Source: Vulcanimicrobiota bacterium (GTDB taxonomy: Bacteria; Vulcanimicrobiota; Vulcanimicrobiia; Vulcanimicrobiales; Vulcanimicrobiaceae). From it: a DNA stretch of 28,489 nucleotides. Location: positions 1-28,489 of the forward strand of contig JAFARW010000156.1 of assembly GCA_019245275.1 (NCBI GenBank), in the 5' to 3' direction. The translations under genes and the position numbers were made by a program. Positions within the stretch are counted from its first letter, which is position 1; each line of letters begins with the position of its first letter. Under the pieces are notes generated by a model. It saw only the letters and a program-made list of their open reading frames with translations. It did no database searches and was not told the origin of the DNA. Below, piece by piece: positions 23,821-28,489 of the stretch.

Positions 23821-24606
23821 TCAGAATAACGCGCGAATCGCGCGCATAAAAGGGCCGAAGCGCGCGTTGTTCTCCGTACTAGACGGCAAACCGGTGTAGA
23901 CGACGATGACGTACGACGGCCCATTCGGGATGTCAAGAATTCCGCCGTCGTGCGTCACTTCGTCGGTATCCCCCGTCTTGTGAGCGAAGCGGTCACCGGC
24001 GCGTAAGCCGACATTGAGTTTGTCATTGAATTGTTGCGCGAGCAGCGTCTCGCGCAGCAAGTCTGCATAGGGCACGCCGTCACCAGCGATCAACTCAAAG
24101 ACCTTCGCCGCATCGCTCGCGTTGTGGATGTTGCGATGAACGCGATCCCAACCGGGATCGTTGATCAGCGGCTCGCTTCCGGAAAGCTTGCGATAGAACG
24201 CCGTCTTGAGCAATCCGTAGCGCTCTTGGACGATGCGCGTGGCGCGCTCGCGGCCGCAGATATCGAAGAGCATGTTCGTCGCGACGTTGTCTGAACGCGT
24301 GATCATCAATTCGATCAGCTCGTGCAGCGCTGCGCGGTATCCGGGGCGTAGCGGCGACGGGAGGTCGTTCGCGGTCATGTTAGCGGCGGTCGTCTCGAAA
24401 TATTGCTCGAGTTTAAGGTCGCCGCTTTCGACGAGCGTAAAGACTGCGACCGCCAGCGGCGTTTTGATCATGCTCGCGGGATAGTGGTAGACATCGTCGT
24501 CGATGTGGATGTCGACGCCTTGGCCATCGAGGCGCTTGATGACGATAGAGTTCGGCTCGAGTTTGGCAGCTAGTGCCGCGGCCCTAACATCGTCTTCGGT
24601 CAGCAT
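23821..24606 (-). CDS. Class A beta-lactamase-like serine hydrolase without signal peptide
   Basis: From the ATG at 24606 the product is 261 aa. All class A motifs are present: SMIK with Ser45 and Lys48, SDN at 105-107 (exactly 60 residues on, as in the Ambler scheme), EPLIN at 145-149 in the omega-loop position (Glu166/Asn170 equivalents), and KTG at 210-212. There is no signal peptide or membrane anchor. The frame is closed upstream by a TGA within six codons of a TTG at 24615, and that TGA lies at the edge of a repeat copy. It could be a beta-lactamase, a related amidase or a DD-peptidase-like enzyme; a cytoplasmic location would be unusual for it. Confidence 0.83.
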   Translation of the reverse strand: MLTEDDVRAAALAAKLEPNSIVIKRLDGQGVDIHIDDDVYHYPASMIKTPLAVAVFTLVESGDLKLEQYFETTAANMTANDLPSPLRPGYRAALHELIELMITRSDNVATNMLFDICGRERATRIVQERYGLLKTAFYRKLSGSEPLINDPGWDRVHRNIHNASDAAKVFELIAGDGVPYADLLRETLLAQQFNDKLNVGLRAGDRFAHKTGDTDEVTHDGGILDIPNGPSYVIVVYTGLPSSTENNARFGPFMRAIRALF

Positions 24607-24628
24607 GCGAAGCAACGGTTCTTTGCAC

Positions 24629-24664
24629 TGTCACCCTGGGCTTGTCGAAGGGCAACGGCAATCG
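24629..24664 (+). repeat. REP-like repeat, copy 4 (left arm)
   Basis: This 36-base copy has core CTGGGCTTGTCGAAG and tail CAACGGCAATCG. It aligns without gaps to 127-162 and 14026-14061, with a handful of substitutions. It lies in the divergent spacer between the beta-lactamase-like gene and tetR. No right arm is found nearby, so it is a single-arm copy. Confidence 0.75.
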
Positions 24665-24671
24665 TACCGAG

Positions 24672-24689
24672 TGCAAGCAAGCACTTGCA
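24672..24689. promoter_or_regulatory. Palindromic operator candidate for the TetR regulator
   Basis: TGCAAG-CAAGCA-CTTGCA is a perfect inverted repeat, with a nested AGTGC...GCACT pair. It ends 30 bases before the tetR ATG in a divergent spacer, the usual place for a TetR-family site that autoregulates its own operon. No good -10/-35 pair is evident, and the tetR mRNA may have a very short leader. Confidence 0.55.
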
Positions 24690-24719
24690 TTAGCTCGTTC
24701 CGGATGTTAGCATCGGCCT

Positions 24720-25322
24720 ATGCAAGCAGCGGCGATACCTACCGCCTCAGAGGGAACGCGGGAGCGCATCCTTAGGGCCGCGCGCGAGATCTTCGCGCGG
24801 AAGGGCCCTCACGGAACCACGACCCGTGAGATCGCCGACCGCGCCGGCGTCAACGAGGCCACGCTCTTCCGCCACTTCGGGAACAAGCGCGCCTTGCTCG
24901 ATGCGATGAAAGAGTTTTTCTGCCAGGGGCGCGAGGCGCGCCTACACGCTCTGTACGCCGGCTTAAGCGGCGATTTGGAAGCCGATCTGCTCTCGATCGG
25001 GCGAGCGATCGCCGAGGCCATGCAGCAGAACGTCGACCTCATGCGGGTCGCTCTGCTCGAAGAGACGCTCGACCCCGATGCGGCGCTAGTGCCGTGGCGC
25101 GCACCGAACCTCTCCCGCGAGTACTTGACGCGCTTCCTTTCGCAGCACGTTGAGAGGGGTGCGCTGCGCGGCGACCCGCAGGTATTGGCACGTTTTTTCA
25201 TGGGCATGTTTTTTGCGTATACGATGGGATTGCAGTTTTGGAAGCGGGCGCTCTTCGAGGACGACGAGCAAGCCGTCACAACGTTCGTAGGCATCTTTCT
25301 TGACGGTGCAAGGAGCTCTTGA
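24720..25322 (+). CDS. TetR/AcrR family transcriptional regulator
   Basis: The 200-aa protein begins with the TetR helix-turn-helix: RERILRAAREIFARKG, TTREIADRAGVNEATLFRHFGNK (shown as its two halves TTREIADRAG and VNEATLFRHFGNK), residues about 14-58. The C-terminal ligand domain ends with MGLQFWKRALF and is not similar to a specific subfamily. The first ATG is at 24720 without a Shine-Dalgarno sequence. Its TGA overlaps the next ATG (TGATG), tying it to the EmrA-like and TolC-like genes it most likely represses. The divergent beta-lactamase-like gene may share control through the palindrome at 24672-24689. Confidence 0.93.
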   Translation: MQAAAIPTASEGTRERILRAAREIFARKGPHGTTTREIADRAGVNEATLFRHFGNKRALLDAMKEFFCQGREARLHALYAGLSGDLEADLLSIGRAIAEAMQQNVDLMRVALLEETLDPDAALVPWRAPNLSREYLTRFLSQHVERGALRGDPQVLARFFMGMFFAYTMGLQFWKRALFEDDEQAVTTFVGIFLDGARSS

Positions 25323-26605
25323 TGGATTCGCGGTCGGTCGAAGAACAACCAAGAACGGCGGGCGACGGGAGCGCTCAGCCGGCGCCGCAATCTCCTGAAA
25401 AGCGCTCGTTGACTTCAAATCCGGCACTTCGGCAAGTCGGCTTGATCGTTGGAGCGATCGTCGTGATCGCGTTGCTGTTTTGGGGCATCCGCTATTTTCT
25501 CTACGCGCGCACGCATGCCTCAACGGATGATGCGAAGATCGACGCGTCGAGCATTCAAGTGACGAGCAAGATCTCGGAGCGCGTCGAGCAGATCTACGTC
25601 GATACCGATCAGCAAGTGCACAAAGGCCAACTGCTGATACAACTCAACGATAGCGACGAGCGGTCGAAGTACGAACAGGCGAAGGCGGCGGTCGCCGCAC
25701 AGCGCGCGCAAGCTGCGGCGGCCCAAGCGGACGTAACGCTCACGCAGCAGACGGTAGCCGCGCAATCACTTGAAGGCCTAGGTGGTATTACGCAGGCGCA
25801 ATCCGGAATGGGGGACGTTGGCGCCGCGAACGCGAGCGTCATCGAGGCGGAAGCTGAAGTGCCGGCCGCTCAACAAGCCTACGCGAAAGCGGAGGCGGAT
25901 CTCGGGCGAACGCAATCGCTCGTCTCGACGGGTGATCTGCCACGTCAGCAACTGGATGCAGCTAAAGCCGCAGCTGCCGCTGCGGGATCGCAATATCAAG
26001 GCGCGCTGGCGAGCGTAACGGCCGCTCAAGACAAGTTAGCCGCCGCGCAAGCGCAGGCGTCGGGGTCCTTGCAGAGCGCGCACGGCAAGTATCAGGAAGC
26101 GTCCGCGCCCAGTCGGGTCGCGGCTTCGGAAGCGCAAGCGAGTGCTGCATTCGCGAACGTCGCCAGTTTACAAGCGCAGCTGCAGTTCGCTTCGGATCAA
26201 CTTTCCAATACGCGCATCCGCGCGGCGGTCGACGGGTCGATCGGTGAGAAGAATATCGATGTCGGACAGACGGTCGCGCCGGGGACGACGCTCCTAACGA
26301 TCATTCCCGCGCAGAATATCTACATCACGGCGAATTACAAAGAGACGCAGATCGGCGGCATGCGCGCCGGCCAGCCGGTCGACATCTCGATCGATGCGTA
26401 CAAGGGAGTCGCCTTTCACGGGCACGTGATTGCGATCAATCCGGCATCGCAGAACACGTACTCACTGATTCCGGCGCAGAACGCGAGCGGCAACTTTATC
26501 AAAGTGACGCAACGGATTCCCGTGAAGATCTCCATCGACGATGCTCGTCCTGATATGCCCCTACGTCCAGGCATGTCGGTCGAAACGTCGGTGAAGGTCA
26601 AGTGA
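25322..26605 (+). CDS. HlyD/EmrA-family membrane fusion protein
   Basis: This 427-aa periplasmic adaptor starts at the ATG 25322, with AGGAG at 25310-25314 as a good ribosome site. One transmembrane helix (VGLIVGAIVVIALLFWGI, about 39-56) follows a cytoplasmic Pro-rich tail. The first half of the barrel-lipoyl region reads TDDAKIDASSIQVTSKI and QVHKGQLLIQLND. A long Ala/Gln-rich coiled-coil hairpin (about 115-290) is next, then the returning lipoyl and beta-barrel part, IRAAVDGSIGEKNIDVGQ and ITANYKETQIGGMRAGQP. The arrangement is that of EmrA, which links an MFS pump to TolC. The stop overlaps the TolC-like start. Confidence 0.92.
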   Translation: MDSRSVEEQPRTAGDGSAQPAPQSPEKRSLTSNPALRQVGLIVGAIVVIALLFWGIRYFLYARTHASTDDAKIDASSIQVTSKISERVEQIYVDTDQQVHKGQLLIQLNDSDERSKYEQAKAAVAAQRAQAAAAQADVTLTQQTVAAQSLEGLGGITQAQSGMGDVGAANASVIEAEAEVPAAQQAYAKAEADLGRTQSLVSTGDLPRQQLDAAKAAAAAAGSQYQGALASVTAAQDKLAAAQAQASGSLQSAHGKYQEASAPSRVAASEAQASAAFANVASLQAQLQFASDQLSNTRIRAAVDGSIGEKNIDVGQTVAPGTTLLTIIPAQNIYITANYKETQIGGMRAGQPVDISIDAYKGVAFHGHVIAINPASQNTYSLIPAQNASGNFIKVTQRIPVKISIDDARPDMPLRPGMSVETSVKVK

Positions 26606-28489
26606 TGCGCGCGTATTTTTATCGCGCACTAATCGCAGTTGCATTTCTGATTCCGATCTCGGCCGTGACGCCGGCGCGTGCGCAACTGCCGCAACCCGGT
26701 CCGACCGCGCAACCGATGCCGCAGCCCTCGGCGCAGCCGCCGCTCTTCCCCGGACCATCACCGCAGATGAGCGGCCAACCTGCGCCGACGAGCGCGCCGA
26801 TTTCACCGCAAGGAACGTTATCGCCGCAGGCAACTGCGGCGCCGCAAGGTCCGCGGCTGCCGCCGCCTCCGCAGCCCGTCTTCTTGCCGAAAGTTCCGAA
26901 TGTTGCGCCGGGTTATGCCGCTCCGCCGGTACGCGTTCCCAATGTTGAACTGATCGGCGTCACGCAGGAGCCGTTCGTCGGATTGAGATTGAGCGACGCG
27001 ATCACGATGGGCTTGACGCGCAATAACGACCTGGCGGTGGCGCAAGCGAATCGGCGCATCGCCGGCTATCAGATCATCGCAGCTCGCGGCGCGTTCGACG
27101 TGCGATTCATGGTACAGCCGAACTACTCATACACGACGCAAGCACCGCAAAACGCGTTTTTCGCCGGACCGAATTTCGGACCGATCGTGCAGCAGCAGTT
27201 CGGCATCAGCACCGGCGTCAACGGTATCACGCCGGGCGGCCAGCAGTATTCGGTCACCGCATCGGGCAGCCGCGTCAACAACAACACGACAATCAACACG
27301 TTCAATCCGACCTATCCGACGGCGCTTTCGTTCAATCTCACTCAACCGCTAGCGCGCGGCGCTTACGAAAATGAGCCGAAACGTACGCTGCAGCTCGCCA
27401 CGATCAACGCGCAGAGCTCGACAGATCAGACGCTCTTGACGGCGTCCAATACGATCGCGAACGTTGAAGACGCCTACTGGGATCTTGTCGCTGCATGGCG
27501 CGACGTTGCAATCCAGGAGGAAGCATTGCGAGAGGCGCGCGCGCAAGCCGCAAGCAATGCGCGGCTCGCACGGCAAGGAGTCAACGCGCCGATCGACGTG
27601 CTGCAATCGAACACCCAGGTCAACGTCTTTCAGGACAACGTCTTCTCAGCGTTACAGAATGTGGCGCGGTTGCAGAATCAACTCAAGCAGCTGATCTTAT
27701 CCGATCCGACTGACCAGATCTGGATGGCGAATCTGGTTCCGATGTCGCCGGTACTGCGGCTGCCGCCGGAGCCGTCGCTGGCCGATGTTGTCGCGCGGGC
27801 GCTGACCAACCGGCCGGAGATCGACCAACTTCGCACTGCGCGCGCGTCGGCGGACGTCAACCTTGCCTATGCGCGCGACCAGCTCAAACCGCAACTCGAT
27901 CTGCAACTCGGTTACACGACGAATGGATTTGCCGGCCAGGTGATTCCGGTACAGAACATCCCGTTTCTCGAAAGTCAGATTCAGCAGACGATTACGATTA
28001 ACGAACTGGTCGCGTTCGTCAATAAACAGCTGCCGCCGAACAAGCAAATTCCATTCATCGTGCCGCAGAACCAAACTGTTCCCAGCTATCTCGTCGGCGG
28101 CTTGAGCCAATCGCTGAACAACTTAGCCAACGCGCGTTTCCCCGTCTATCAAGCCGGCGTCCAATACACGATACCGTTTGGTAATCACACCGCGAAGGCG
28201 AACTATGCGATCGCGCAGGAACAAATCCGCCAAACCGAGTTCAATGAAGCCGCGTTGATTCAACGGATCACGGCAGAATCGCGCAATGCGTTGCAGGCTT
28301 ACCGGTCTGCGCGCTACCGCCTGATCGCGGCCCGTGCCGCGCGCGAGGCTTCGCAGCAAGTTCTTGCGAGCGAAAACCGTCGCTTTCGGGCGGGCGTTTC
28401 AACGACGTACTTCGTTTTGCAGCGACAGCTCGATCTCGCGAACAATCGTGGCCGGGAGTTGCAAGCTCAGACCGACTTGAACAAAGCCG
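26605..28489 (+). CDS. TolC-family outer membrane factor (3' end beyond the window)
   Basis: The ATG at 26605 shares its A with the TGA of the adaptor gene and the frame stays open to the window edge (628 codons). A signal peptide (cleavage near ARAQ, residue 27) is followed by about 80 residues of Pro/Gln/Ala-rich linker that ordinary TolC lacks. The outer-membrane-factor domain then begins at LRLSDAITMGLTRNNDLAVAQ (shown in two parts: LRLSDAITMGL, TRNNDLAVAQ). Two repeats typical of TolC follow, including NTIANVEDAYWDLVAA and PSLADVVARALTNRPEID. It forms the outer-membrane exit duct for the adaptor and shows the host has an outer membrane. No stop codon is seen, so total length is unknown. 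Confidence 0.92.
   Translation, partial: MRAYFYRALIAVAFLIPISAVTPARAQLPQPGPTAQPMPQPSAQPPLFPGPSPQMSGQPAPTSAPISPQGTLSPQATAAPQGPRLPPPPQPVFLPKVPNVAPGYAAPPVRVPNVELIGVTQEPFVGLRLSDAITMGLTRNNDLAVAQANRRIAGYQIIAARGAFDVRFMVQPNYSYTTQAPQNAFFAGPNFGPIVQQQFGISTGVNGITPGGQQYSVTASGSRVNNNTTINTFNPTYPTALSFNLTQPLARGAYENEPKRTLQLATINAQSSTDQTLLTASNTIANVEDAYWDLVAAWRDVAIQEEALREARAQAASNARLARQGVNAPIDVLQSNTQVNVFQDNVFSALQNVARLQNQLKQLILSDPTDQIWMANLVPMSPVLRLPPEPSLADVVARALTNRPEIDQLRTARASADVNLAYARDQLKPQLDLQLGYTTNGFAGQVIPVQNIPFLESQIQQTITINELVAFVNKQLPPNKQIPFIVPQNQTVPSYLVGGLSQSLNNLANARFPVYQAGVQYTIPFGNHTAKANYAIAQEQIRQTEFNEAALIQRITAESRNALQAYRSARYRLIAARAAREASQQVLASENRRFRAGVSTTYFVLQRQLDLANNRGRELQAQTDLNKA

Overview
The window reads as a dense stretch of chromosome from a GC-rich, outer-membrane-bearing bacterium. 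A TolC-type outer membrane factor, a lipoprotein and exported Pro-rich proteins indicate a diderm. ClpC with a UVR domain, an actinobacterial-style acyl-CoA carboxylase (fused BC-BCCP chain plus an epsilon-like small subunit) and a FabI of Gram-positive type point to the Terrabacteria side. The closest fit I can think of is Candidatus Eremiobacterota (WPS-2) or a relative. That placement is inference from gene content, not from a marker gene. Genes are packed tightly, with many ATGA/GTGA stop-start overlaps and frequent GTG/TTG starts.

Layout. 1-724: the tail of an unknown gene, then a GrpB-family gene framed by inverted copies of a 24-36 bp interspersed repeat. 727-6142 (mostly minus strand): methylmalonyl-CoA epimerase, the catalytic chain of a split methylmalonyl-CoA mutase, a biotin carboxylase-BCCP fusion, an epsilon-like small ORF and fabI. 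A CPBP protease gene on the plus strand interrupts this run. 6203-8049 (plus): a small membrane protein coupled to an FAD monooxygenase. 8062-11368 (minus): propionyl-CoA carboxylase beta chain, an MFS exporter and a SufT/DUF59 protein in one overlapping operon. 11527-16783 (plus): clpC, a hairpin copy of the repeat, a large exported protein and a WYL-domain regulator.

16784-17122 is the only gene-free stretch above 300 bp. It holds several inverted repeats, two terminator-like hairpins and three DnaA-box-like sites. 17123-23819 (plus): a small exported His-rich protein, then hutH-hutU-hutI-hutF-like and a lipoprotein. 23821-24606 (minus): a class A beta-lactamase-like protein without a signal peptide. 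24629-28489 (plus): a repeat copy, a palindromic operator candidate, a TetR regulator, an EmrA-like membrane fusion protein and a TolC-like factor that runs off the window.

How the genes work together. PccB, the BC-BCCP chain, the epsilon-like ORF, epimerase and mutase would convert propionyl-CoA through (S)- and (R)-methylmalonyl-CoA to succinyl-CoA. The B12-binding mutase subunit is not in the window. The hut genes would take histidine to formylglutamate; no hutG is visible. The TetR-EmrA-TolC genes form an efflux or secretion operon whose inner-membrane pump is not adjacent within the window.

The most unusual signals are the repeat family whose copies supply start and stop codons of neighbouring genes, the overlapping epsilon-like small gene, and the structured intergenic region before the hut operon.
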